Shown here piece by piece: positions 54,787-63,546 of a stretch of 64,000 nt of DNA. Position 1 is the first letter of the stretch. The number at the start of each line of letters is the position of its first letter. Under the pieces are notes generated by a model. That model saw only the letters and a program-made list of their open reading frames with translations. It had not been told where the DNA came from and did no database searches. Source of the DNA: Marivibrio halodurans (GTDB lineage: Bacteria; Pseudomonadota; Alphaproteobacteria; UBA8366; Aestuariispiraceae); NCBI RefSeq assembly GCF_017963645.1, contig NZ_JAGMWN010000002.1:1-64000 (forward strand). The letters are read 5' to 3'. The position numbers and the translations under genes were made by a program.

Positions 54787-55881
54787 TTATCGCGGGATCG
54801 CGAGCCCGCGAATCGCGCCATCTTCCAGGCCCCAGAGGATCTCCACGCGCCCGTCACGGTCGAGATCGACCGTCACGATCGAGGCCGTGATAGTCCGTCC
54901 GCCATTGGCGATCCGGGCCTTTTCCTCGAAGCCGCCATCCTCGAAGGCAAGGATCGCGACCATCGCGCGATCCTCGCGCGGCAGGACGAGTTCCGGGCGT
55001 CCATCGCCGTCGATATCGTGGATGGCGGAGAGGTCCAGGGCCGTGCTGCCAGCCGCATGGTTGGAATAGCCGGCGATCCGGCGTTCCTCGACGATCCGGG
55101 CGCTTTCCCCATCCCAGGCGAAATGGACAAGCACGCCCTCGCCATGCGGGGTCAGGACGGCGGCGATCTCCGGCCGGCCGTCGCCGTCGAAATCAGCGAT
55201 GCCGGCGGGGTTCAGCCATCGGTCGCGGTCGCCGACGGGTTGGGTCGCCGCGATCTCCTGCATATCCCGGTCGTCCGCCTCCGCGTCATAGAGCGCGAGC
55301 GCCGCGCCACGCCCCAGGTCCGTTCGGATCGCCAGCACCTCCAGATCGCCGTCGCCGTCGGCATCGACGATGCGTGGCTCCAGATCCTCGAAGACATGCT
55401 CCTGGCCCAGGCGATGCGCCAGGATGCGGCGGTCGGCGAAGGCGACCTGCAGGATTTCCGCCTCGATGGCGTCGCCCAATATGGCGTGGTCGTAGCGCCG
55501 AACCGGCCCCTCGTACCAAGCGGCGCTGGGGGTGCGGGGCGCGGTGTCGCTCGTCGGCTCGGGCGGTATGCCGGGGGCGACGCCGACCCGTCCCTGGGGA
55601 ACGATTTCCGGCGGGGCGAGCTTGCCCATGAAGGGCGCCTCCCCGGCATCGACCAGCGCGCCGTCCTCCAGGGCGAGCGCGCGCCAGCCCCGCCCCTCGA
55701 CCCGCGCGATCAGGCCGGATGGGGCATGCGGGCTCTCGCGCAGGTCGATCAGCCCCTCGATCCGGCCGAAATCGACCGTCCGCCAATCGAAGGCCCGCGC
55801 CGCCGTCGCCCCGGCGGCGAGCAGGGCGCTGGCGATGAGCACGGCGGCGGGCAGGGCGAGAAGAACTCCACGCGTCATCAT
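54787..55881 (-). CDS. Exported VCBS/FG-GAP repeat protein
   Basis: A 364-residue protein with a signal peptide (MMTRGVLLALPAAVLIASAL, cleaved near residue 31). Four or more FG-GAP-like repeats with calcium-binding loops follow: DADGDGDLEVLAI, DFDGDGRPEIAAV, DIDGDGRPELVLP and DLDRDGRVEILWG. It is likely a periplasmic beta-propeller. The ligand is unknown. It is separated from phaZ by 266 bp containing the phaZ promoter region. Confidence 0.85.
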   Translation of the reverse strand: MMTRGVLLALPAAVLIASALLAAGATAARAFDWRTVDFGRIEGLIDLRESPHAPSGLIARVEGRGWRALALEDGALVDAGEAPFMGKLAPPEIVPQGRVGVAPGIPPEPTSDTAPRTPSAAWYEGPVRRYDHAILGDAIEAEILQVAFADRRILAHRLGQEHVFEDLEPRIVDADGDGDLEVLAIRTDLGRGAALALYDAEADDRDMQEIAATQPVGDRDRWLNPAGIADFDGDGRPEIAAVLTPHGEGVLVHFAWDGESARIVEERRIAGYSNHAAGSTALDLSAIHDIDGDGRPELVLPREDRAMVAILAFEDGGFEEKARIANGGRTITASIVTVDLDRDGRVEILWGLEDGAIRGLAIPR

Positions 55882-55967
55882 GGCGCCGACGCTAGCGCAT
55901 GCGGCCGGGGGATGCCATGGAAGCTTTGATGGCGTGGGAGGCGGGAGGGGGGCGGGGCGGTGTTCCC

Positions 55968-57281
55968 TCACACGCAACTGCATCCCAGCGGATCGAAGCC
56001 GTTGAAGCCGACGCTGGAATAGGTCTGAGTATAGGCGCCGCAGCCGAGGATATACACCCGGTCCCCCTCCCTGAGCGCGAGCGGCAGGCGGATATCCGTC
56101 TGCTCGTAGAGCACGTCGGCGCTGTCGCAGGTCGGGCCGCTCAACACGACGGGGCCGGTCGGGCCGCCGTCATGCGGGGTCAGGATGCGGTACTTGATCG
56201 CCTCGTCCATGGTTTCGGCCAAGCCGGTGAACTTGCCGATATCGAGCGTGACCCAGCGGCGCGGATCGCCATCGCCCTTCTCCGCGACCAGCATCACCTC
56301 GGCCTCGATCACGCCCGCGTCGGCGACGAGGCCACGCCCGGGCTCCGCGATCACGGCGACGGGGCGGGCCGAGCCGAACCGGGCGGCGACGGCGGCCGCG
56401 ACGGCCTCGGCATAGCGGATCGGATCGGGCGCGGGGCCGCGATAGCGCGCGGGAAAGCCGCCGCCGATATTGACCAGCGACAGGTGGATGCCGTCCGCCG
56501 CCAGCCGGTCATAGAGCGCGGCCACCCGGTCGAGCACCGCGTCCCAGGCGGCGAGCCGGGTTTGCTGCGAGCCGACATGGAAGCTGATGCCGAGGTCGGT
56601 GAAGCCGCGCCCATGGGCGGCGCGCAGCAGATCCTCCGCCATCGCGTCGGCGCAGCCGAACTTGCGGCTGAGCGGCCAGTCGGCGCCCGCGCCGTCGGTC
56701 AGAAGGCGGCAATAGATCAATGCCCCCGGCGCGGCGTCCGCGAGCTTGTCCAACTCCCCGGCTGAATCGAAGGCGAAGAGGCGCACGCCCTTGGCGTAGG
56801 CATGGGCGATATCGGCGCGTTTCTTGACCGTGTTGCCGAAGGAAAGGCGGTCGGCCGCGATGCCGAGCGCGAGGCACATATCGATTTCCCCCCGGCTGGC
56901 CACGTCGAAATTGGCGCCGGCCTCGGCCAGCAAGCGCAGGACGGGCGCCTCCGGATTGGCCTTCACGGCATAGTGGATATGGGTCGGGGAGAGCGCGGCG
57001 GAGAGCGCCCGGTAGCGTGCCCCGACCGCCGCCAGATCGATCGCCAGATGCGCGCGGTCGAGCCCGGCGCCCGCGAACCAGGCGGCGAGGTGCGGCGACA
57101 TCGCGTCGGCCGGCGCGATGCCGGCATCATCCACGACGCGGAGGTCGTTGGTGCGCGGGTCGTTGGTGCGCTGGTCGGGGGCATTCGAAAGTCCCTCCGG
57201 CGCGACCGGGGACGCATTCGGGGTAACGGCCAGGGAATAGATCGGGGATGCGGCGGGGTCGCCGCCGGACAGCGCAGCCAT
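55968..57281 (-). CDS. Ornithine/lysine decarboxylase, alanine-racemase fold
   Basis: A 437-residue type III PLP decarboxylase that makes putrescine or cadaverine. PLP Lys107 lies in HYAVKANPEAPVL; FDVASRGEID, SFHVGSQQT and VNIGGGFPARY follow. The active-site Cys is in GPTCDSADVL, and the C terminus has GAYTQTYSSVGFNGF. The good ribosome binding site (GAGAGGGAG) supports ATG 57281, but the first 60 residues are non-conserved and contain a short repeat (RTNDPRTND). Family members usually start near Met61 (57101). Confidence 0.9.
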   Translation of the reverse strand: MAALSGGDPAASPIYSLAVTPNASPVAPEGLSNAPDQRTNDPRTNDLRVVDDAGIAPADAMSPHLAAWFAGAGLDRAHLAIDLAAVGARYRALSAALSPTHIHYAVKANPEAPVLRLLAEAGANFDVASRGEIDMCLALGIAADRLSFGNTVKKRADIAHAYAKGVRLFAFDSAGELDKLADAAPGALIYCRLLTDGAGADWPLSRKFGCADAMAEDLLRAAHGRGFTDLGISFHVGSQQTRLAAWDAVLDRVAALYDRLAADGIHLSLVNIGGGFPARYRGPAPDPIRYAEAVAAAVAARFGSARPVAVIAEPGRGLVADAGVIEAEVMLVAEKGDGDPRRWVTLDIGKFTGLAETMDEAIKYRILTPHDGGPTGPVVLSGPTCDSADVLYEQTDIRLPLALREGDRVYILGCGAYTQTYSSVGFNGFDPLGCSCV

Positions 57282-57500
57282 TGACAAGGCTCCCTCTCGG
57301 ACCGGGGTGACAGCCATGGCCGGCCCGGTGGGCGCGGCGCGGCTTGTGACCGGCAGGTTCCAAAAAGGACGCCTTATCGTCGGTGCAAAGCCCGGCAGGG
57401 TTTCATCCACCCCGCCTTGGCCCGTGCGTCCGGCGTCTTCATTCGCGCATATAGGCCCGTTTCGAATCCCCCGCAATAGGGATTTTCGAGGAGGGAGGGG

Positions 57501-58682
57501 TCAGACGATCCCCCGCTCCGGCAAGGGGCGGTTTTCCGCCACCCGGGCGTAGCCGAAACGGGTCAGGTCGATGGTTTGGTACCCGCCCGTCGTGATCAGT
57601 TCCGCGATCGCCCGGCCAGCCCCCGGCGCCTGTTGCAGGCCGTGGCCGCTGAAGCCATTGACGAAGTGGAAATTGCCGACCTCCGGATGAGGGCCGATGA
57701 CGGCGTTGTGGTCGAGCAGGTTGACCTCGTAATGCCCGGCCCAGGCATTCATCATCTTGATCGCCTCGAAGGCCGGCACGCGACGGGCCCAGGCGGGCCA
57801 CAGCACCTCGTCGAAGAGGGTATAATCCACCTCGACGTCCCAGCATTCCGGATCGTCCGCCGGGTCGGGCGACTTGCCGCCGATGAAATGCGCGCCCTCC
57901 GGCCGGAAATAGACGCCGCTCGGATCGACGGTCAGCGGCAGGTGGGCGAGATCCTCCCGGCAGTCGAAGGCGAAGACCTGGCGCTTCCTCGGCCAGACGG
58001 GCAGGTGGATGTCCGCCATCGCGGCGATCCGCCCGGCGGCGGGGCCGGCCGCGTTCACGACGTGAGCGCAGGGCAGGCGCCCGGCTTCGGCGCAGTGCAC
58101 GGCCGCGATCCGCCCGCCCGCGCGCTCCAGTCCCGTCACCTCGTCCTTGAGGAACTCGGCGCCCAGCGCGCGCGCCTTGCGGCGGAAGGCCTGCAACAGC
58201 GCATGCGGGTCGAGCCACCCCTCGTTCCGCTCCCCGAAGCAGCCGCCGGCCACCTCCTCGACCGACAGCCAGGGGAAGCGCGCGGCCAATCCGTCACGGT
58301 CGAAGGCGGCGATCGCCGCCCCCTCCGCCGTTTGAAGCGCGTGATTCTCGCGCAGGGCGGGCAGTCCCTCCTCGCTTGCCAGGAACAGATAGCCCTGTTC
58401 CCGGAAGACGATGCCGGCGCCGGCCTCGTCCACCGCCAGATGCTCGTCCGCATGTTTCACGAAGTCCGCGCCGAAGAGGGAGAGGCGAATATTCTCCGCC
58501 AGCGAGAATTGCTGGCGTACGCCCCCGACGCTGCGCCCGGTGGAGCCGAGGGCATAGGTCGGATCGCGCTCCACCACGGCGACGGTGCCGTCGAAGGCGG
58601 CCGGTCCCTTGAGGAAATAGGCCACGGCGGCGCCCATCACCCCACCGCCGATCACTACCGCGTCATAACCGCCCGTGCCCAT
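57501..58682 (-). CDS. FAD-dependent oxidoreductase, DAO family
   Basis: A 393-residue flavoprotein of the D-amino-acid/sarcosine oxidase type. The FAD dinucleotide motif is VVIGGGVMGAAVAYFL (residues 10-25). GSTGRSVGGVRQQFS is typical of the NAD(FAD)-dependent dehydrogenase group. The C-terminal NGFSGHGLQQAPGAGRAIAE covers the flavin. The substrate is probably an N-methyl or secondary amino acid. It is at the downstream end of the leftward catabolic gene run. Confidence 0.85.
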   Translation of the reverse strand: MGTGGYDAVVIGGGVMGAAVAYFLKGPAAFDGTVAVVERDPTYALGSTGRSVGGVRQQFSLAENIRLSLFGADFVKHADEHLAVDEAGAGIVFREQGYLFLASEEGLPALRENHALQTAEGAAIAAFDRDGLAARFPWLSVEEVAGGCFGERNEGWLDPHALLQAFRRKARALGAEFLKDEVTGLERAGGRIAAVHCAEAGRLPCAHVVNAAGPAAGRIAAMADIHLPVWPRKRQVFAFDCREDLAHLPLTVDPSGVYFRPEGAHFIGGKSPDPADDPECWDVEVDYTLFDEVLWPAWARRVPAFEAIKMMNAWAGHYEVNLLDHNAVIGPHPEVGNFHFVNGFSGHGLQQAPGAGRAIAELITTGGYQTIDLTRFGYARVAENRPLPERGIV

Positions 58683-58702
58683 CGCCCCCGCCTTTCGGCC
58701 GC

Positions 58703-59152
58703 TCAGGGCCGCCGCTTCAACATGGTCATGGATTGATATGTGGCGACCGTTTCATCGTTCTGGTTCCTGACCTCGATGCCCAGGCGCAGGAAGCCACGGT
58801 CCGGTTTGCTCTGCGACGGGCGGGCTTCCAGCACGGTCATGCGGCTGGTCAGGGCGTCGCCCGCGAAGACCGGCTTCAGCCAGCGGACTTCGTCCATCCC
58901 GGGCCCGGCGAGGCCCGTGCCCACGAAATGACCGAGGTCGAGATAGAGCCGGAAGGAGAAGGCGAGCGTCTGAAACCCGCTCGCGATCACGCGGCCGAAG
59001 GGGCCTTGCTCCGCGGCATAGACCGGGTCGGTATGGATCTGCTGCGGGTCGTAGTCCTGGGCGAAGGCGATGATCGTCGCCTCGTCGAGCGTGCCCGCCC
59101 GCGTCGTGAAGGTTTCGCCCACCGTGAAGTCGTCGATATAGCGGCCGATCAT
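58703..59152 (-). CDS. MaoC-like hot-dog dehydratase
   Basis: A 149-residue MaoC-domain protein. The active-site motif FAQDYDPQQIHTDP has the Asp/His pair, with FGRVIASGFQTLAFSFRL after it. Family members hydrate enoyl-CoA thioesters. A longer open frame upstream (to 59911) overlaps the MBL gene and is rejected. Its position next to a CoA ligase suggests a role in breakdown of an aromatic or acyl-CoA. Confidence 0.88.
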   Translation of the reverse strand: MIGRYIDDFTVGETFTTRAGTLDEATIIAFAQDYDPQQIHTDPVYAAEQGPFGRVIASGFQTLAFSFRLYLDLGHFVGTGLAGPGMDEVRWLKPVFAGDALTSRMTVLEARPSQSKPDRGFLRLGIEVRNQNDETVATYQSMTMLKRRP

Positions 59153-59211
59153 CGCCTCTTTTCCGGGTTCTGTCAGTGTTTGTCGGGTATCGGGCAAGGG
59201 GGTGTCGGATA

Positions 59212-60267
59212 TCAGGTAAGGGCGTAGCGCCGCACGCCGTCGGCGTCGAGGCTGGCCTCGGCCGTGCCGGCTTCCACAAGATGCTCCAGATGCGCCACCG
59301 TCTCGCCCAGGGCGAAGATCATGTGTTGGGCGTCCAGCTTGCGCTCGAACAGGGTCTCGATCAGGTCGGCGGCCGGCGCGGGGCCGAGTGCCCGCAAGCC
59401 CGCGCGCAGCGCCTCCAGCCGTTCGGCGTGGTGCGCGCGAAGCTGGTCGATCCGCCGGGGCGCGCCGCGATAGGGCAGCTTGTGCGAGGGCAGGATCAGC
59501 GTGTCGGCGGGCAGCAGCGCTTCCAACCTGTCCAGGCTGCGCAGGAAGTCGGAGAGCGGCCGCGTCCCGTCCTTGAACCACCAGACGGAGATGTTGGGCG
59601 TGATCTTCGGCAGCAGTTGATCGCCGCAGATCATCAGCGACAGGTCGGGGCAATGCAGGCAGGCATGTTCCGGCGCGTGCCCTTCCACCGTGACGACATG
59701 CCAGGACCGGCCGCCGATCGAGAGATGCTCCCCATCCCGGATGCGGGTGAAGCGCTCCGGCGGCGGATCGACGCGCGCGGCGAACTCGTTCCCCTCCGCG
59801 CGCAGCGTCTCGCGCAAGTCGGTCGACAGGCCGTTGCGCGCGAAGAACGCGTCCTGCGGTCCGGTGAAGGCGGCGTCGTCCAGCCGCTGCAACAGGGTGC
59901 CGGCGATCCATTCACCTTCCGTCATCTCGGTCGTGACGCCGTATTCACGGGCAAGCCAGCCGGCGAGGCCGAAATGATCCGGATGGTAATGGGTGCAGAT
60001 CAGCCGGTGCGGCCGGCGCCCGGAGGCGGGCCCGTCGAACAGCCGGCGCCACAGACGCTTGGTCTCCTCATGTCCGAAGCCGCTATCCACGATGGTCCAG
60101 GTCGGGGCGCCGTCGGCGTCCTCGTCCTCGATCAGCCACAGATTGATGTGGTCGAGGGCGAGCGGGATCGGCATGCGCACCCAATGGATGCCCGGCGCGA
60201 CGGCCAGCATCTCGGCCGGCGCGGGCGGGGCGGCATGCGGATAGTCGAGGGCTCTAACGTCGCTCAA
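59212..60267 (-). CDS. Metallo-beta-lactamase fold hydrolase
   Basis: A 351-residue MBL-fold enzyme. The metal motif is ICTHYHPDHFGLAG, with further ligands in VVTVEGHAPEH and LMICGDQLLP. The C-terminal helical domain (ALLPADTLILPSHKLPYRG, then HHAERLEAL) resembles the glyoxalase II/LACTB2-like group. It may hydrolyse a CoA thioester in the catabolic operon. The start ATG at 60267 is the first Met with the family beginning. Confidence 0.88.
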   Translation of the reverse strand: MSDVRALDYPHAAPPAPAEMLAVAPGIHWVRMPIPLALDHINLWLIEDEDADGAPTWTIVDSGFGHEETKRLWRRLFDGPASGRRPHRLICTHYHPDHFGLAGWLAREYGVTTEMTEGEWIAGTLLQRLDDAAFTGPQDAFFARNGLSTDLRETLRAEGNEFAARVDPPPERFTRIRDGEHLSIGGRSWHVVTVEGHAPEHACLHCPDLSLMICGDQLLPKITPNISVWWFKDGTRPLSDFLRSLDRLEALLPADTLILPSHKLPYRGAPRRIDQLRAHHAERLEALRAGLRALGPAPAADLIETLFERKLDAQHMIFALGETVAHLEHLVEAGTAEASLDADGVRRYALT

Positions 60268-60360
60268 ACCGGATCGGTCCTTCTGATTTGGCGGGCGCGC
60301 GACGCCCCGGCCGGGCGAAGGATGGACGCACGCGGCGCCTCTTTACAAGACCTCCCGGGG

Positions 60361-61212
60361 CTAAAGCGCCTTCAGGAAATCGTCCGCCGCCTTCAGCACC
60401 GCCTCGCGCCGGTCGCGGTGCGGTGAATGCTTGCAGGTTTCCAGCACCAGCTTCTCGACGCGGCCGGTCGCGCCGCGTTCGATCGCGTCCAGTTGGTCGA
60501 GCGTGCCGTACTCGTCATCCGCGCCCTGGATCGCCAGCACGGGGGCGACGACCTGGGGCAGGAACTCCTCGATGTTCCAGGCGCGGAACTCGGGATGCAG
60601 CCAGATATCGTTCCATCCCCGGAAGCTGCTGTCCGCGTCGTCGTGATAGCGGCCGAGCTTGGTGACCAGATCGGTGGTCTGGAAGGCGGTCTTCGCCTGT
60701 TCGATGGAGGTGATGGTGAGATCCTCGACGAAGACATGCGGCGCCTCCAGGATCAGCCCGGCGACCGCGCGCCCCGCCCCGCCCGCGTGGATCAACGCGA
60801 TCGAGGCGCCGTCCGAATGGCCGAACAGGATCGGGCTCTCGATGCCGAGCCGGTCGAGCAGCGCTGGCAGGGTCTCCAGCGCCTCGCGATGCATGTAGTC
60901 GGTGCCGAACGGCGCGGCGAGCCGGCTGGACCGGCCATAGCCGTGGCGCGAATAGACCAGCACGGGGTGACCGCTCTCCGTCGCCAGCGCGGCCGGGAAG
61001 TCCTTCCACATGGCGACCGACCCCAACCCCTCATGCAGCATCACGATGGTCGGACGCGCCGCCGAGTCGCCCCCGGTCGTGTCGCCCCCAGTCGCGTCGC
61101 CCCCATGGGCCCCGTCGCGCGGCGGGGCATGGCGGACGCATTCCAGGCGTGTCTCCGCGATATCGACGAAGAAGGTTTCGCTATCGGCTATGGTGAGGCT
61201 GTCGGGGGACAT
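60361..61212 (-). CDS. Alpha/beta hydrolase
   Basis: A 283-residue alpha/beta-fold hydrolase. The oxyanion segment is VMLHEGLGSVAMWKDFP, the nucleophile elbow LFGHSDGAS, the acid in QGADDEYGT and the His in CKHSPHRD. A short Gly/Asp/Thr tandem repeat (GGDATGGDTTGGDS) lies near residue 40. It sits 30 bp from the benzoate-CoA ligase gene. Similar hydrolases occur in aerobic benzoyl-CoA gene clusters, where they may act as thioesterases. Confidence 0.85.
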   Translation of the reverse strand: MSPDSLTIADSETFFVDIAETRLECVRHAPPRDGAHGGDATGGDTTGGDSAARPTIVMLHEGLGSVAMWKDFPAALATESGHPVLVYSRHGYGRSSRLAAPFGTDYMHREALETLPALLDRLGIESPILFGHSDGASIALIHAGGAGRAVAGLILEAPHVFVEDLTITSIEQAKTAFQTTDLVTKLGRYHDDADSSFRGWNDIWLHPEFRAWNIEEFLPQVVAPVLAIQGADDEYGTLDQLDAIERGATGRVEKLVLETCKHSPHRDRREAVLKAADDFLKAL

Positions 61213-61242
61213 GGGGCACGGACCTTTATCGAAAGGGACGGG

Positions 61243-62796
61243 TCAGGAGGCGCGCAGCTTGAAGCGTTGGATCTTGCCGGTCGCGGTTTTCGGCAGTTCG
61301 TCCGTGAACTCGACCCAGCGCGGATATTTATATCCGGCCAGGGCCTGCTTGACATAGGCCTTGATCTCGTCGGCCAGCGCCTCGTCGCCGGAAAGCCCCT
61401 CGCGCAGCACGACATAGGCCTTCGGCTTGATCAACTGGTCATGATCCGGATGGCCCACGACGGCGCATTCCAACACCGCCTCGTGACCCAGCAACGCATT
61501 CTCGACCTCGACCGGGGAGACATAGATGCCGCCCACCTTCAGCATGTCGTCGGAGCGTCCGGCGTGGCTGTAATAGCCCTCGGCGTCGCGGACATACTTG
61601 TCGCCGGTGCGGGTCCAGGCGCCGCAGAAGGTCTCCCGGCTCTTGCCGCGCTGGCTCCAATACATGATGGCGCTAGTCGGCCCCTTCACCTCCAGCGTGC
61701 CCATCGCGTCGGCTTCCTCGATCACCGTGCCGTCCTCGTCGACGAGACGCAGCTCATAGCCCGGTACCGGCTTGCCCGACGCGCCGGGCCGCACCTCTCC
61801 CGGCCGGTTGGAGAGGAAGATATGCAGCATCTCGGTCGAGCCGAGGCCGTCCAGGATTTCCACCCCCGTCTTGTCCTTGAAGCGCTTGAACAGCTCGGTC
61901 GGCAGCGCCTCGCCCGCGGATGTCGCCGCACGCATCCTGTGCTCGCCGGTCGCGGGCAGTTCGCCGCTGGCCAACAACATGCCGTAGAGGGTGGGCACGC
62001 CATAGAAGATGGTGACGCCCTGATCCTTGAGAATCGCGCAGACCGATTTCGGGTCCGGCGGCCCCTCCAGCAGCACCGCCGTCGCGCCGACCGCCATCGG
62101 GAAGGTCAGGCCGTTGCCCAGGCCATAGGCGAAGAACAGCTTGGCCGCGGAGAAGACGATATCGTCCTCCCGGATGCCGAGGATCGGCAGGGCATAGAGC
62201 TCGGCCGTATCGGACAGATGGCTGTGCAGATGCACGGCGCCCTTCGGCTTGCCCGTGGTGCCGGAGGTATAGAGCCAGAAGCAGATATCGTCGGCCCGCG
62301 TCGGGGCGGTTTCGAACGTCGCCGGCTGGTCCGCCAGCGCGTCGGAGAGCAGGATATGCCCGCCCGCATCCGCGCCGGAGACGATCACCGTCTCCAGATA
62401 GCGATGGGTGCCGATATGGCTCTCGAACTGCGGCAGCAACGGCTCGGAGACGATCAGCGCGCGCGCCCGGCTGTCCTCCAGCATGAAGTCGTAATCCTCG
62501 GCCGTCAGCCGTGTATTGACCGGGATCGGCACGATACCGGCCTTGATCGCGCCGAGGAAGGCCGCGGGAAAATCCACCGTGTCCGTCATGCACATCAGGA
62601 CCCGGTCGTCGGCCCGGATACCGCGCGCCGTCAGGAGATTGGCGACCCGGCAGGCGCGTGCCTCCAGATCGGCATAGCTATGGGGGCCGTCCTTGTCGAT
62701 GAAGGCAGTCTTGTCGCCGCGGCCGGCCTTCAGGTTGCGGCCGATCAGGTCGTCGGCGGCGTTGTAGGGGGCGCCGACGCTTTGTTCACTCGCCAT
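61243..62796 (-). CDS. Benzoate-CoA ligase family protein
   Basis: A 517-residue adenylate-forming ligase. The P-loop-like motif is LYTSGTTGKPKGAVH; the A5 motif DGLGSTEMLHIF and PGEVRPGASGKPVPGYELRL are typical of the benzoate-CoA ligase group. The C-terminal domain has RSDDMLKVGGIYVSPVEVEN and catalytic Lys in KTATGKIQRF. It activates benzoate or a similar acid to its CoA ester. ATG 62796 has AGGAA upstream; an in-frame start at 62835 adds 13 residues. Confidence 0.9.
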   Translation of the reverse strand: MASEQSVGAPYNAADDLIGRNLKAGRGDKTAFIDKDGPHSYADLEARACRVANLLTARGIRADDRVLMCMTDTVDFPAAFLGAIKAGIVPIPVNTRLTAEDYDFMLEDSRARALIVSEPLLPQFESHIGTHRYLETVIVSGADAGGHILLSDALADQPATFETAPTRADDICFWLYTSGTTGKPKGAVHLHSHLSDTAELYALPILGIREDDIVFSAAKLFFAYGLGNGLTFPMAVGATAVLLEGPPDPKSVCAILKDQGVTIFYGVPTLYGMLLASGELPATGEHRMRAATSAGEALPTELFKRFKDKTGVEILDGLGSTEMLHIFLSNRPGEVRPGASGKPVPGYELRLVDEDGTVIEEADAMGTLEVKGPTSAIMYWSQRGKSRETFCGAWTRTGDKYVRDAEGYYSHAGRSDDMLKVGGIYVSPVEVENALLGHEAVLECAVVGHPDHDQLIKPKAYVVLREGLSGDEALADEIKAYVKQALAGYKYPRWVEFTDELPKTATGKIQRFKLRAS

Positions 62797-62999
62797 GGGG
62801 TCGTTTCCTGCTTCTCTCTTGATATCCCTCGCCAAGCGGAATGGCGCCTGCCCCGTTCTCGGGGCGGCGGGTGCGCCATCCGTCCCAGGCGGCCTTGGTC
62901 CGTGCGGTCTTGGCGGCGATGTCGCGCCGGGACCGTTCTTATGATCTTGGAGGGCGTGGCGGGGTCCCCCGTCCGTCCCCGGGTCGCCGTGCGGCGCGG

Positions 63000-63485
63000 T
63001 TACTTGCCCTTGGTGAAGGCGATCTCGCCTTCGGGCAGAAGATAGAGGACGATCGCCTCGCCCTCGGAAATCGTCGGATGATGCGCCGTGCCGGGCTCAT
63101 AGACCAGCCAGCCCTCGCCCCGGCCGTCGAACTTGGCGTCCGGCTCCAACGGCACGATCATGTCGATCTCGCCCTTGGGGTGGCCATGATGCGGGCCGGC
63201 CAAATCGCGATAGCGCACGACGTCGACGGAGAAACCGTGCGTTTCCGGCCCCGGCTTCACCGGCCGGCCGAAGCGAATACCGCCCATCTCGCGCTCGCCC
63301 AGCCAGCCTTCGTCCATGCCCCGCCGGCAGGTGTCGGCGAGGCGCTGGAAGGTCTCGCTTCCCGGCGGGAAGGTATCGTTCAGGAACCGGTCGAGATCGG
63401 CGTCGAGCGGCTTGTCCGCGATCCGCGCCGTGATCTCCGCGACCGTCGATTTAAGGGTTTCCGCCGCGGCGGTTCCGGTCGTCAT
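63000..63485 (-). CDS. DUF4863 family protein (4-hydroxylaminobenzoate lyase-like)
   Basis: A 161-residue protein of the DUF4863 family, which includes 4-hydroxylaminobenzoate lyase (PnbB) and proteins of box-type benzoate clusters. The cupin-like core has GPHHGHPKGEIDMIVPL and GEGWLVYEPGTAHHPTISEG, with His residues suited to bind a metal. Its place 203 bp upstream of the CoA ligase supports aromatic degradation. Whether it acts on a nitro-aromatic intermediate cannot be told. Confidence 0.82.
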   Translation of the reverse strand: MTTGTAAAETLKSTVAEITARIADKPLDADLDRFLNDTFPPGSETFQRLADTCRRGMDEGWLGEREMGGIRFGRPVKPGPETHGFSVDVVRYRDLAGPHHGHPKGEIDMIVPLEPDAKFDGRGEGWLVYEPGTAHHPTISEGEAIVLYLLPEGEIAFTKGK

Positions 63486-63546
63486 GCGTTCATCCTCCTG
63501 TTCCGGTTCGGGCGGCGCGGGATGAGGGGGCGGAAGGTACGGGCGT

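Noticed and set aside
59153..59911. Longer version of the MaoC gene
   Set aside because: The upstream part is an alternate frame of the MBL hydrolase gene; the MaoC domain begins at the ATG ending at 59152.
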